A stretch of 64,000 bases of DNA from Norana najaformis (GCA_964023275.1 OZ029921.1:5398455-5462454); one strand, 5' to 3'; counted from the first letter of the stretch, positions 34,081 to 44,802 are shown. Notes: generated by a model from the letters alone, not told the origin. Numbers and translations: made by a program.

Positions 34081-36325
34081 TCCGCCAGGTTGTGAGCAAT
34101 TTGACCAGGGTTTGACTGAACCGATGCGGGAGAAAAATCAGAACTATGTTGTGCCTCCACAAGTCTGTGGCCTTCAGGAAGAAAGGGGCGAGACTCAGTA
34201 CCGGGTGCAACCCCAGCTAGACGTTGCTGGTAAGGAATTGGCCCCAGGCCTGCATTTGCCAGAAGAAGTGATTGCTCCAGTGGAATATGACATTGAATCA
34301 GTTTTTATTGTATCACCAGTCGAATATGCCACAGCATTTGATTGAGCCGACGTGGTTGTCGAATATGCCACTGCATCCACTTCTGTTGCCATAACAGTTG
34401 AATCTGTCAGTGAATCTGTTTCAGTTTCTGCACCAATTGACGATGCAAGTGGATCTGAGCAGAATGTGATTGGCTGGGATGCCAGACTGAAGAGCTCATG
34501 TCCACCAGGCTTTGAAGCAATTTGACCAGCGATTGATTGAGCCGATGTGGCAGAAAGATTGGAACTGTGTTGTGCCTCCACAAGTCTCTTGCCTTCAGGA
34601 CGAAAGGATCAAGACTCGGAACCGGGTGAGTTCGCAGTTACACTTTGCTGGTAAGGAGCTGGCCCCAGGCTTCCTTTTGCCAGAAGAGTCTCAAAAGGTG
34701 ACCACTTGAGTGAAGTTTAAACTGTCATTGATATAAGAACATATGAACTGCTGTTGGGTCATATTTGGTCTTTGAGAAAGCTCAAGCACAATGTGCTGAG
34801 AGAACCTGGCACGTGGATCATCAGCCATTAATATCCAAGAGGTTACACCTGAAACTTTAATAGTTTGCTCTTGGTTTGGTCACTGTTGGTTGATCTGTGT
34901 TACACAAAAGAAGGACTTCAGATATCACTCATTCTAAGATGGTGATCCTTTGTTTTGGTGAAGCTTAGATCCCGCTACCATCTTTCTGCTTCCCTCCCTC
35001 CTTCCTTCCTTCCTAGTCAGTTAAGTAATATGTCACTGTGTGTATATTATTAAACAGACATTTATAACGCATGCAATTAACAACAGCCTCCAGGCACGTG
35101 TCACAACCCTAAAAAGGTCCTATTGAGTAATATCGAGTAATACTATACTATTTATATTTGTAGCTTGAGTTTGCTGGTATCTAAGAAAAAGCTTCAGTCA
35201 TTGGTACTTCTGACCACATTGCCATATTGGCAACTTGTGTGTTTGCAGCTTGCCCAAGGCTGCAATGTCATCTGCAAGAAATTGGAATTGTTAGGAATTG
35301 CACTGGTGTGAAATTTAATGCTTCTGACTTTGTGCATTTAGTTGGATTCTGTCTGGTGTCCGCCAGGCTTTGAAGCAATTTGATCAGCTTTTGATTGAGC
35401 CGATATGGCAGAAAGATTGGAACTGTGTTGTGCCTCCACAAGTCTCTTGCTTTCAGGATGAAAGGATCGAGACTTTGAACCAGGTGCTGGTAAGGAGCTG
35501 GCCTCAGGCTTCCTTCTGCCAGAAGAATCTCAAGAGGTAATTGCTCAAATTGAATAGTTTCTGCACCAATTGGATGATGCAAGTGGATCTAAGCAGAATG
35601 TGATCGACTGGGATGCCAGACTGGATGCAGCTCGTTGGAAGTTCCAAACATCCAGAACCCGTGTTTGTCAGGCTTTGAAGCAATTTGATCAGCGCTTGAG
35701 CCGATGTAGCAGAGACTGGAACAGTGTTGTGCCTCCACAAGTCTCTTGCCTTTAGGATGAAAGGGTCGAGACTTAGTGCATCCACTTCTGCTGCCATACC
35801 GGTGAAAATCTGTTTCAGTTTCTGTGCCAACTGACGAAGCAAGTGGATATGAACAGAACATGATTGACTGAGATGCCAGACTGAATGCAGCTCGTTGGAA
35901 GTTCCAAACATCCAGAACCCGTGTCTGTCAGGCTTTGAAGCAATCTGATCAGCGTTTGATTGAGCCAATGTGGCAGAGACTGTAACGGTGTTGTGCCTCC
36001 ACAAGTCTCTTGCCTTCAAGATGAAAGGATCGAGACTTTGACCCAGGTGCTGGTAAGGAGCTGGCCCCAGGCTTCCTTCTGCCAGAAAAGTCTCAAGAGG
36101 AGATTGCTCCAGCTGAATAAGTCACTGAATCGGTTTCTGTTGTAGCACCAGTTGAATATGCCACTGCATCCATTTCTGTTACCACATCAGTGGAATCTGT
36201 CAGTGAACCTCTTTCAGTTTCTGCACCAACTGATAAAGCAAGTGAATTTCACCAGAATGTGATTGACTCGGATGCCACACTGGATGCGGCTCGTCGGAAG
36301 GCTCGAGCGGCTGGTCTGCATGTAT
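34080..36325 (+). pseudogene. Decayed tandem-repeat protein-like block
   Basis: Five partial copies of a protein-like unit occur on the plus strand, marked by VVPPQV coding sequence near 34148, 34570, 35428, 35730 and 35990. Unit order: a VEYATAS/SVSESVSVSAP serine-valine segment, NVIDWDARLDAARWKF, QALKQFDQRLIEPMWQKDWN, VVPPQVSCLQDERI, then AGKELAPGFLLPEES. Stops and frame changes interrupt every copy. A good donor, GTGAGT, follows one copy at 34625. Similar residues kept across copies suggest descent from a once-coding repeat. I do not recognise the family. Confidence 0.45.
34695..35020. repeat. Segmental duplication, copy A
   Basis: TGAGTGAAGTTTAAACTGTC, GAGAACCTGGCACGTGGATC and GTGATCCTTTGTTTTGGTG through a CCTTCC-rich end. 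It matches 36500-36810 at high identity by eye. Confidence 0.9.
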
Positions 36326-36405
36326 TGACTGAGCGCCTGTGAATAAGCTGGTGCCCGCGGCGCAGCTTTCGTTGGGCACTGTAGAAATCTCGGAATTACG
36401 ATTAT
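36325..36405 (+). mobile_element. LINE 3' end (GATTAC-tail family)
   Basis: GACTGAGCGCCTGTGAATAA, AGCTTTCGTTGGGCACTG and TAGAAATCTCGGAATTACG. The tail is short. It truncates the last protein-like unit of the 34-36 kb block. Confidence 0.75.
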
Positions 36406-36499
36406 GCCAGTCATTCAAGCGACTTAACCAGGATCTGGAGGAAATGGTTGCCGAGAGCCTGAAATGGGTGACCTCACATCACACCCGTGAACAGTCAGA

Positions 36500-36810
36500 C
36501 TCTTTGAGTGAAGTTTAAAAACTGTCATTGATATAGGAACATATGAACTGTTATTGGGTTATATTTGGTCTTTGAGAAAGCTGAAGCACATTGCGCTGAG
36601 AGAACCTGGTCCGTGGATCATCAGCCATTAATGTCCATGAGGTTACACATGAAACGTTAATCATTTGCTCTTGGTTTGGTCACTGGTGGTTGATCTGTGT
36701 TACACAAAGGAAGGACTTGAGACATCATTCCTTCTAAGACGGTGATTCTTTGTTTTGGTGAAGCTTTGATCCTGCTACCATCTTCCTGTTTCCCTCGTTC
36801 CTTCCTTACT
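36500..36810. repeat. Segmental duplication, copy B
   Basis: Second copy of the block at 34695. Both copies follow a protein-like repeat unit, so the duplication probably spanned unit plus flank, about 1.8 kb apart. Confidence 0.9.
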
Positions 36811-36962
36811 ATCCAATAAGTATAAATCTTTTAAGAGATCTATGATGGAGTTAGAAATAGCTTCTTCACTTCTGTTTTCAGTCAATTTGCTAAATTAAAT
36901 TAAGACCAAAATTAACTACTTACATTTTCTTGTTCTATTTCTCAACCAGTTCAGGATCCAAC

Positions 36963-37392
36963 CTGGCACTCTCCCCTCGCCAACTCCTTAAACAAGACAT
37001 TCAGTGTCGAAGAAAGCTCCGCCAGATGCCGTCTCGTGGGCGAAGAACCGCGAATGTCGCCCTGTACAATTGCAACCACACAAATTAACCGCTTAACCTA
37101 CCCATCTGTCATTAGATCTACATGAAGCGCGTGGAATAGACCACCCTTCACTTTGAGATAAAGTTAGCATTATCACGCTTAGAAGAAGCGTTCCCTCAAA
37201 ACGGAAGTTACCGTTGATGACTTACCATGAGCTTGTAGCCGACGTCTGTTGCAAGCGAGAACTATGAAAGTTGGTAATTTCGATGTAAAAAGTAGATTAA
37301 TAACAGTTATTTCGGCTTACCTGAATTTCCTCTGCACGGCAGGGATCGGGTTTCGACAGGGAACTCGGGTAACTCATCCGAGAGCGAAACAT
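36963..37392 (-). CDS. Unidentified gene, first three coding exons, head-to-head with RIC3
   Basis: Three minus-strand exons join in phase 0: 37392-37321 (MFRSRMSYPSSLSKPDPCRA then EEIQ), 37261-37226 (FSLATDVGYKLM) and 37061-36963 (GDIRGSSPTRRHLAELSSTL then NVLFKELARGECQ). Donors are GTAAGC, GTAAGT and a weaker GTTGGA. Acceptors follow pyrimidine-rich runs. Acceptor-like TTCATTGTAG directly precedes the first ATG, so an untranslated exon may lie further right. Codon use and CpG content are higher than the surroundings. I could not find further exons leftward, where repeats dominate, so the 3' part may be distant, lost or unrecognised. I do not recognise the protein. Confidence 0.55.
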
Positions 37393-37494
37393 CTACAATG
37401 AAATTAATCAAAAGCTCTTCAAATTTACGAAATATTCAAATACTTCTAACCCAACCGCGGACAATACCACGAATGAGGATTTCGAACGTTTGCG

Positions 37495-37560
37495 AGATTA
37501 TCTGATGACGTCGAGGACAACGAATCAGAGAAAAATTGATGACGTAAGTCTATCATTAAT
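37495..37560. promoter_or_regulatory. Candidate promoter elements between the divergent genes
   Basis: Two CRE/ATF-like sites, TGACGTCG (near 37505) and TGACGTAA (near 37539), lie just right of the unidentified minus-strand gene and about 600 bp left of RIC3. Position suggests a promoter for the minus gene, possibly shared. Confidence 0.35.
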
Positions 37561-37614
37561 TTGGCGTCATCAGTAGGAATTCGTTAAAATTTGCAGCTGT
37601 CATATAGGCCTACT

Positions 37615-37685
37615 CATGATGATGATGACGATGACGATGATTATGATGATGATTATGATTATGATGATCATGATCATGATCATGG
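37615..37685. repeat. (GAT)n microsatellite
   Basis: About 70 bp of GAT/GAC units, then ATCATGATCATG, followed to about 37800 by ACC, ACT and GCC trinucleotide-rich sequence. It sits between the divergent start sites. Confidence 0.92.
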
Positions 37686-38183
37686 CGACGATGTTATAAT
37701 AATAACTATAATAATGCTGCTGCTGAGCACTGCTACTACTAGCCTACTGCTACTGTTACCACCACCACCACTGCTACTGCTATCGCCATCGCCATCGCTG
37801 TGTAAATATTGCTTCTGGAATAAAATTGGCAGGTTAAGATGTTTCACTTTACATGCAACATCAAATTGGTGTAAACTGATAGGTGGTCCATAAGATCCAT
37901 AGACCATCCGTGGACAAGAAGCGCCTCACAAAGTTGTCAGCCAACTTGCAGTAGCGCTGAATTCATGCTTTTAGCCTGTTCTAGGCCAACCGAAACCGAC
38001 TTTGAAATAATACCGAAAAAATGTAGAAAACTGACTTAATGAAACTGATACCGATCCAGCTCTACCCACCACCAGCAGTCGTGCCGCAGCTGGAAAAGGT
38101 TTCAGCAGCAAGCATGGGGTACACGAACCTCTAGCGAACAGCCTGTGATGCTGCGTCTATTCCTATTTATGTCTGTTGCCAAG

Positions 38184-38325
38184 ATGGAGATGACGACGGC
38201 GAAAACTGTCGCGGTGTTCGCGATAATTTTTGGTTGTTTTGCCGTGTTATATCCGAAAATATTTCACCCAATGGTGCTGCAAGTCCTCGGTGTCAGTCAG
38301 CAGAAGCCGAAGGGCGATGACATTC
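38184..38325 (+). CDS. RIC3: RIC3 exon 1: first membrane segment
   Basis: Ends before the donor GTAAGA, phase 1. Reading through the donor reaches a stop within 11 bases. Confidence 0.85.
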
Positions 38326-41300
38326 GTAAGATGTGATTTTATATTGTTAGTTATCTCGGGTGCAGACCCAAGGACTTGATGCCGATCGATTTTGTTTTGA
38401 CGGAGCGCCTGTGAATAAGCTGGTTCCCGCGAATTAGCTTTCGTTGGCCGCTGTAGAAATCTCGAGTTTACGATTATGACCGGCAAGTAAGTCGAGCAGT
38501 CTAATATCGTTTGGAAAGCAATGCCTCTTGTTTCTGCAGTTCTCGCCTAGTGTTCGTGAAGTCTAATAAGTGAAATAAATTCTATAACCAACAAAATTGA
38601 CCAGACAGACTGATTTGATGGGGAAGGTGTTAAAATGTCTTGATAGAGTTCAGAGGCTTTTGAATATGTGTTCTTCTAGAGAACCGGTTGCCGCAGCACT
38701 TGAGGCCAGGAGGGCCTGCACATGGCAAGAACCGTGCTGCTCCTGATGACATTCCAAGCCATATGAGGGTATGTTATAACTCGGCACATGTTTTCATGTT
38801 TACTGCTACTACTACTGGACTATTTTGTGGACTTTACATTATTTACTTTCATTTTGTGGATCGTTGTAATTGTTATTCCAATCATGATAAGTTCATATGG
38901 AGTGAGCAATGTACATTTGTGGTTACATTAAATTGATTACATTTTTCAGTTGTTGATATGGATTAGAGCAACGTTGCCCTTTTTCTTTAGAATGAAGAAG
39001 TACACACTTACTTATGTTTATTGCTTAGGGTGGGCCACACCCGGGCCTCAGGGCTGCAGCAGAGATGAAGAAGCAGGCAGCTGCCCAGCAGGGGTCGGCT
39101 GGGAAGGGCATGATGGGAGTCGTCTTACCAATGTATGCGGTTGGCATAGTCATCTATCTCATCTACACAATGACAAAGGTCAGTTTTTTAAATTTTTATT
39201 ACTGTTGTTAATATTTTTTCAATTTAGAAATAAATCCTCTACTTCTGAGAAAATGGAAAAAGAGAGCATTGTCTGGAGTGGCTTATTTTTATTTGAATGT
39301 CTGATTTTGTGAATATGCCAGACACAAATTAAGATATACTTTGAATAATGATAATAATAATAGGATGTCATATTTTAATATTACTAATAAGGTAATATGT
39401 TTAATACTACTTCTACTACTACTTTGCTAATAGTAATGGTAACAATAACATATTATTATTATGGATGAAATAATTTATTATGTGCTCAGCATCAAATTTT
39501 AATATTTATTTACAAATTTGTGTTTTTTCAAAATGGCCCCATCATAATTTCATAAACATTTCATTAGGTCACATTTTATAAAAAGTGAAAAGTATTAATA
39601 CTGTCTGTGTTAGCCTTGACCCTAATAACTTTTCCTAATAACTTTTCCAATCTAATAAGTTTCTTTAGTGCCCTCTGTTGCTGCCCAAGGCATCGAATGA
39701 TTGTGCGCCAATGCTCATCCATAATCCAGTGAATTCCAGGAGGTCAGTCGGGTTGGATAAAAACAGTCTAAGGACTGGTTGGACTCATTGTGTGTGTGCA
39801 AGTCTGCTACTGGTGACATTTCTTGTTATCTCAACACAGTATGCTAAATGATTGGATTTTGATCATAATGACACTAAACACCATTTAGGCTAGCACAGTT
39901 AGCGCCTTTGTGAGGTAATTAAAAGGTGCTATATCAAGTATTTTGATACTTACATACATACATTAGTAGCACACTGAAACAGGTAGGTCTTAAGCCAAGA
40001 TCAGAATCACTTGGCAGTGCAGGCAGATTCAAAATGTATTTTCGAGGAACTAGGCTCGGCCACAGAGCCCATCTGGGCCAATCAGTCGGTGTCATGCTTC
40101 AAATGTTTAGCAGTGCGGTATTGAAGCTTGTCTGTGGTTGTTCCATTTTCTTGGTGAAGGTTGCTTAGCAATTTATGAGATGAGATACCTGGTCTTTGTT
40201 TGACATTTTGCCATTAGCGCTTGAAACCAGTCTGTTCAATTTTGGTTAGGTCAGAAGGAGTGTCTGTGAGAAGTTTATTTTGAGCAGGCGGTATACAAGT
40301 TTACAGTTACAAGGATTTCTTACATGTTTTGTTGAGTTGCATAAAAACCATAAAAAGTACTTAGTATAGTTGATTGGCATATTACTTCAGCATTATGTTA
40401 GTTGTTTTAGCTTCTTTGAAACCTTGGACAGGTTTTTGGACGCAAAGAAAAGAACGAGAGCATGGGAAATGGCGATTATCTTGGCAATCACTTTTCTGAC
40501 ATCCGGTACAATGCTGATAAGCAGAAGTTTGTTGTTGAGGGCAGCGAGGAAGAATTCCAACGGAGGAGGGCAATGAATCAGCAGAAAGACCTGGAGAAAC
40601 TGCTCCTAAAGGCTGACAAAGAAGACATAAGTAAATAAACTTTAAATATTAAAAGAAAACATAAATAAAAGTAATCACAGAGTTGTAATTGGTCAATTAG
40701 TCAGCAGAGAGACCTAGAGAAACTACTCCTAAAGGCTGACAAAGAATGCACTGTAAATAACTTTAAGTATTAAAAGAAAACATAATAAATGTAATCACAC
40801 AGTTGTAAATGTTTAATATGAACATGGAAAAAATTAGAGTTTATATTCTAGAACCTTAACTTTGTGTTACGTAGATTTGAAAGAACTTTAACTTTGTGTA
40901 ATGAACATTTGAGACTCCTGTAAAGGTGCTATTTAAAGTTCGTTCTCCTCGGGCAGGCCTTGTTTGTTGCCTCTGCCCTAGCACATATAAGGGAGCTGTT
41001 TGTGCCGGTTTTGAGCCTTCAATGCATCAGTTGCTTCACTCGGCTGCCCATGGATATCTTCTGGTTTTCCACTTCTGTGCGTCAACACGAACATACCACA
41101 CACTGTTGTGCATAGGTCCATCCACTTGGATCAGTCTTCCTCCATATAAGTGCAGTGTTGTCTGACTCAGGTCTAGTTACATTTTGTTCCTATCTTAAGC
41201 TCTTCAAGCATTCTTGTTTTGCTCTCTTACATAGCCATGTTTATAGAGCTTTTGAGAAGTACTTAAAAGGCACTATATGAATAATCAGCTACATGCATGC

Positions 41301-43204
41301 ATACAAACATAAATACATACATAAATACATACATACGTACATACATACATATGTACCTACGTACATATTTACATTTATACATACATATACACGGATGCAT
41401 TCATAAGTGCTTGGTTACATTACAGTCGTTACGCAATCTGTTGAAGGTGATGTTGAGATGATAGAACTAAAGAGGCGCCTCCTGGAGACTGAAGCGCAGA
41501 TGGCTCGCATCCTTGAAGCAATGGAAGCAGTGCAGCAGAAGGTGGGCAGCACTGTTGCTGCCGCCAGTGAAGCCTTGGCAAAGGAGGTAGGTAATTCCAG
41601 ACGTGCAGTGCCCCTTGTCAGTGTTTTTTAACAGAAGATACTAATGTGGCTGGAATTGTTGTAGACTTAAATTATCCGCTTGCACAGCACTGCCATTAGG
41701 TGACATGGCAGTCTGTTTGGTTAGCTTGCAGTATCTGTAATCGAAATGTTACAGGTTCTTGCCTGCTGAGTTGTAAGAACCATGGGCAAGTTTTTTGGAC
41801 ACACCCATCTCTGTCACCTGGCAGTAAAATTTAATGCCAGCATAAGCTGGGAAGTAAACGAGCACTGGCCACCCGTCCACGACCTTGGCATTTTTCAATT
41901 GCTGGCTTAGGGTCCAAAGAGCAGGAAATGAGTGCCTCCACAACATTCAGCTAGGGACGCATGGTAGCTTTACTTACTTACACCACTGCCAGTGGAGTCA
42001 ACAAATTGTTCGGTTTCATAGCATAACCAGCAGTATTGAATGATGGGTTTAGGCATTTACCTTGGACAGCACAGGTTCAGGCCTCCTCTGAGATAGTCAC
42101 TCTCAGACCAATTGTCTTATGGTTAGTTTCTGTTTTTCCAGTTTGCAGTACTGTGATTTTGCCCCACAGCAACCCTTTACCGCTGCCATGTGTTTTAATG
42201 CTAACTTAATTTACAAACCACCCATTTGGGGTGAACTGTTTGTCCCCTTTGCACATACCTTGACAATGCAACATTGTCTTTTCAGCTGTAGTGCCATCTG
42301 CTTGGAATTGCCTTCCTCGAGATCACTGTAACTTACAAGCCAGGGACTGTGGCAACTCTACACGGGAAGCCATCATCCCCTACTACTGGACCTTTGGTCC
42401 CAGGAGCTCCCTAGAAATAGGCCATGATGTTTTAATTCATGTGTTAAGGAAAAGGTTAGGGCAGGGGACCATGCAAGACTTGTAAAGTAGAAAAGAAGGT
42501 AATAAATAAAGTTGTGATAGGACAGGGACAGTTGACCGTGGCCAACAAAAATGCCAAAAATGTAACATATGACTGAGAAAGGTTGTCAGGAATTTGGGTA
42601 ATGGGAAAATGTGTTGATCTTCAAGCATGTTGTCCAATAAGCGACTCACTCACAGCATCTGTCAACCTAAGATTGTCGTACTTTCACACCTTCGATGATC
42701 CTGACCCTTCCTTCCTGCATTTATGGCTAGATATGCCGCTTGAAACTCTTATGAAGACTTGAAACCATCATCTTTTGCTGAAGCCATGCACTTAGATACA
42801 ACATAAGTATCCAGGTAAACATTTTCTGTGCTGTTTTGTAGGGGGAGAACATAGATCCTGGTGAGGTCATTACTGAACAGGATCAGTCGGTAGCAGCACA
42901 TTCCAGCAGACGAGAAGAGAACTCGGATGATGAGGATGCTGAGAGTGTCGAAGACGTCGGCGCTGTGGACTATGCTGCAGATACTGAGGAAGATGATGAA
43001 GAAAATGCCGGTGATGAAAGAAATGGTGGCAGCGGCAGCTTTGCCGATGGTAAAGACATCCGAAACTTTATTAATCTGGCAGAGGAACTGAAGGATCTGA
43101 CGGTTTCTGGCTGCAATATTTGGCGAGATGAACTGGCCGACGCTAAGAATGGTGAAAACGGTGATCTTCGTCAAAGAACTGTGGAGAAACGACGGAGCGA
43201 ATGA
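38184..43204 (+). CDS. RIC3: RIC3, acetylcholine receptor chaperone, six exons
   Basis: Exons: 38184-38325, 38680-38768, 39029-39178, 40432-40630, 41426-41586, 42842-43204. Total 1104 bases, 367 residues, all GT-AG and phase-matched. RIC3 is an endoplasmic-reticulum protein that helps fold and assemble nicotinic acetylcholine (and related) receptors. First membrane segment at about residues 9-27 (VAVFAIIFGCFAVLYPKIF), then a proline-rich loop (residues 47-80), second membrane segment at about 105-125 (MMGVVLPMYAVGIVIYLIY), a charged region, a coiled coil at about 199-235 (MIELKRRLLETEAQMARIL), and an acidic tail rich in D/E. This matches the RIC3 layout and length. The start at 38184 (CAAGATGGAG) was chosen for its strong context; an in-frame ATG at 38148 would add 12 residues. 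Confidence 0.9.
38395..38480 (+). mobile_element. LINE 3' end with (GATTAC)-type tail
   Basis: TTGACGGAGCGCCTGTGAAT, AGCTTTCGTTGGCCGCTG and AAATCTCGAGTTTACGATTA. It lies in RIC3 intron 1, 70 bp after exon 1. Confidence 0.75.
38680..38768 (+). CDS. RIC3: RIC3 exon 2: proline/histidine loop
   Basis: Encodes NRLPQHLRPGGPAHGKNRA then APDDIPSHMR. Acceptor TTCTAG, donor GTATGT, ends phase 0. Confidence 0.85.
39029..39178 (+). CDS. RIC3: RIC3 exon 3: second membrane segment
   Basis: Encodes GGPHPGLRAAAEMKKQ and MMGVVLPMYAVGIVIYLIYT. The GPHPGLRAAAEM and MGVVLPMYAVGI blocks are the best-conserved RIC3 signature. Acceptor GCTTAG, donor GTCAGT. Confidence 0.92.
39670..39965. mobile_element. Retroelement-like sequence with ACATAC tail
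   Basis: Contains TGCCCAAGGCATCGAATG, reverse of a LINE 3' end motif, and ends AAAGGTGCTATATCAAG, then TACTTACATACATACA. Similar ends appear near 28578 and 41255. It is probably two nested fragments in RIC3 intron 3. Confidence 0.5.
40432..40630 (+). CDS. RIC3: RIC3 exon 4: charged region
   Basis: Encodes VFGRKEKNESMGNGDYLGNH through QQKDLEKLLLKADKEDI. Acceptor GGACAG, donor GTAAAT. Its last part is duplicated just downstream in the intron. Confidence 0.82.
40573..40818 (+). repeat. 123-bp tandem duplication of RIC3 exon 4 end
   Basis: The segment from near 40573 (exon end, donor, and 65 bp of intron) is repeated from near 40696. The second copy keeps CTAGAGAAACTACTCC and GGCTGACAAAGAA but has a changed donor region and no acceptor, so it is intronic debris. 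Confidence 0.88.
40925..41165 (+). pseudogene. LINE C-terminal relic in RIC3 intron
   Basis: A frame ends RTYHTLLCIGPSTWISLPPY, recalling the FSVxGPxxWNSLP motif of LINE reverse transcriptase C-termini. An ATAC microsatellite (about 41305-41395) follows a retroelement-like end at 41250. Confidence 0.5.
41305..41395. repeat. (ACAT)n microsatellite
   Basis: Imperfect ACATACAT/AAATACAT run of about 90 bp ending 30 bp before the acceptor of RIC3 exon 5. Confidence 0.85.
41426..41586 (+). CDS. RIC3: RIC3 exon 5: coiled coil
   Basis: Encodes EGDVEMIELKRRLLETEAQM and ILEAMEAVQQKVG with a clear heptad pattern. Acceptor TTACAG, donor GTAGGT, ends phase 0. Confidence 0.9.
41745..41980 (+). mobile_element. 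tRNA-derived SINE with TTAC tail
   Basis: AACCATGGGCAAG, CTCTGTCACCTGGCAGTAAA, GCATAAGCTGGGAAGTAAA, GAAATGAGTGCCTCC and a TTTACTTACTTAC tail. It matches the fuller copy at 51294, which retains the tRNA-like head. Confidence 0.75.
42240..42400 (+). pseudogene. LINE C-terminal relic in last RIC3 intron
   Basis: Frames give AHTLTMQHCLFSCSA then, after a shift, PSAWNCLPRD, the FSxxGPxxWNxLP motif of LINEs. It is short and frameshifted. Confidence 0.5.
42842..43204 (+). CDS. RIC3: RIC3 exon 6: acidic C-terminus
   Basis: Begins GENIDPGEVITEQDQS. Encodes an acidic stretch of D/E residues, then FINLAEELKDLTVSG and ends KRRSE, TGA. It is the last coding exon. Confidence 0.85.
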   Translation, partial: GENIDPGEVITEQDQSVAAHSSRREENSDDEDAESVEDVGAVDYAADTEEDDEENAGDERNGGSGSFADGKDIRNFINLAEELKDLTVSGCNIWRDELADAKNGENGDLRQRTVEKRRSE

Positions 43205-43245
43205 AGGAATTGACTGTTGGAGTGACAACCAGTGTTTCCTCTAAG

Positions 43246-43643
43246 CAGCGCTGGATTTAGGCATAAGCTAAACAAGCTACAGCTTAGGGCCTCCCAGTCT
43301 GAAGGGGCCCTTTAAAAAGTCAGAATATCTTTTCATTTGTTACAGTTTTATTATAATTTATATTTAAGTAATGATTTCACCTAATTAACAGCAATTAACA
43401 TTAACAAATTACAAAAGATCATTATTTACACAAGTTGGTAGGATTTCATTATTTTATAACTATGCTTACATATCAGTTCTTATTAGATTTAATTATACTT
43501 GTTTTTTGTTAATTGGGTAGGTATTTTTACCTATAATGGTGTTCCTTGTTGTATTTCCATGTTATTTGCTATTGATTTTTTCCAAATATGGCCTCTACAA
43601 CTTTCCATAGCTTAGGGCCTCACTGTGTCTAAATCCGGCCCTG
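43246..43643. mobile_element. hAT-type MITE with terminal inverted repeats and 8-bp target duplication
   Basis: Left end CAGCGCTGGATTTAGGCA and right end GTCTAAATCCGGCCCTG form inverted repeats. Flanking 8-mers CCTCTAAG (43238-43245) and CCTATAAG (43644-43651) differ at one base. The 8-bp duplication and CAG-type ends fit hAT elements. At 398 bp it carries no transposase. It lies 41 bp after the RIC3 stop, so it is probably within the RIC3 3' untranslated region. Confidence 0.85.
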
Positions 43644-43876
43644 CCTATAAGTAAAAAATTCAGTGAATGATTTCTGAATTTGCTGCACAGAAAGGTTTTT
43701 TGGATGCGTTTTTGCTGCTTGGCCATTTTCTGTGGTGCGAGGAGCCACGAAAATGCTGTTTGGCCGGACGGCTTAGAGGCAACACTGGACTCGGGACAAA
43801 TGATCTACTTTGTGTAGTCTTAATACAAAGTATGTGCACTATGCTGTTGAAATGTTGTGTTTATGCACCACAGCCT

Positions 43877-43882
43877 AATAAA
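43877..43882 (+). terminator. Candidate RIC3 polyadenylation signal
   Basis: AATAAA, followed by a TGATTGTC stretch. If used, the RIC3 3' untranslated region is about 0.7 kb and includes the hAT MITE. Confidence 0.35.
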
Positions 43883-43949
43883 ATGACTCGTGATTGTCAA
43901 CGGTTGCAAAAGCTAGCAGCTTGAGTTAAGTGATGAAAAATTCTGTTGT

Positions 43950-44800
43950 AGTGTAATTTAAAAGTGAAATTTCTTTAGTACCTCCTGTAGAATTTTAACT
44001 TTAGGGCTCTGACAGTTTTCTAACAAATCTTATTTTGAGGTGAAGATAATTGGCTATGACCCCACTCTAAAAGACAGTGGTTCTAATCTGCACTGATGAT
44101 GGCACCTATAGCACCATTTTCGTACTCCAGATGACATGGTTGCTTCAGGTGAAACCATATAATCAAAAATGATAATCCATGGGAGAAGCATGTTTAAATC
44201 CAATAGGTCATGGAAACCAGAAGGGTTGACTGTAAAAAGATTTGTGTAATGCTGGTAGTTTTAAATATGGGAGGCAGTTAATGATAATCCACTTTTGGTG
44301 ACCCATGTCGCTGCTTTAATTTCCAGTTGGATGTGTGGAATGCTTTTTTCTGTCTTTCTTGCTTCTTTGTATGTGCCACTGCACAGTTTTCGTATGATTA
44401 ACAGCTTGAAATTGTTTGGCATTGAAACTCTGGTTCTTTCACTATTGGCTTATGCTGCATAATTTAGCCATGTATAATTAACCTGGTCATACTTGTACAG
44501 ACAGGCCATGATTTACAGCAAGTCGTGTATACAAATGGTGTGATATGTCTGCAGTGATACCGTGCTTGTACAGTGATTTCATGCATATGCAACAGGTCGT
44601 GCTTATGAAAATATATTCTTTGAGTGTTTGCATACTGCACAACTTTAAGTTTCTTGTTAATATTCATTAGTTATTGTTATTACTGTACTAGATTTATAAT
44701 CTGCTAGTTGCATTTGGGATGCCATTAATAATGCATCAACCTTTTAGCACTGTTGGAGCCTTCACTTACCATGACAGTCTCTGAGATACCTGAGATATTG
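43950..44800. other. Intergenic, mostly unrecognised
   Basis: At about 44180-44235 the minus strand shows a fragment similar to the ATTAG-tail LINE (GGTTTCCATGACC). I see nothing else that I can support. Confidence 0.4.
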
Positions 44801-44802
44801 CT

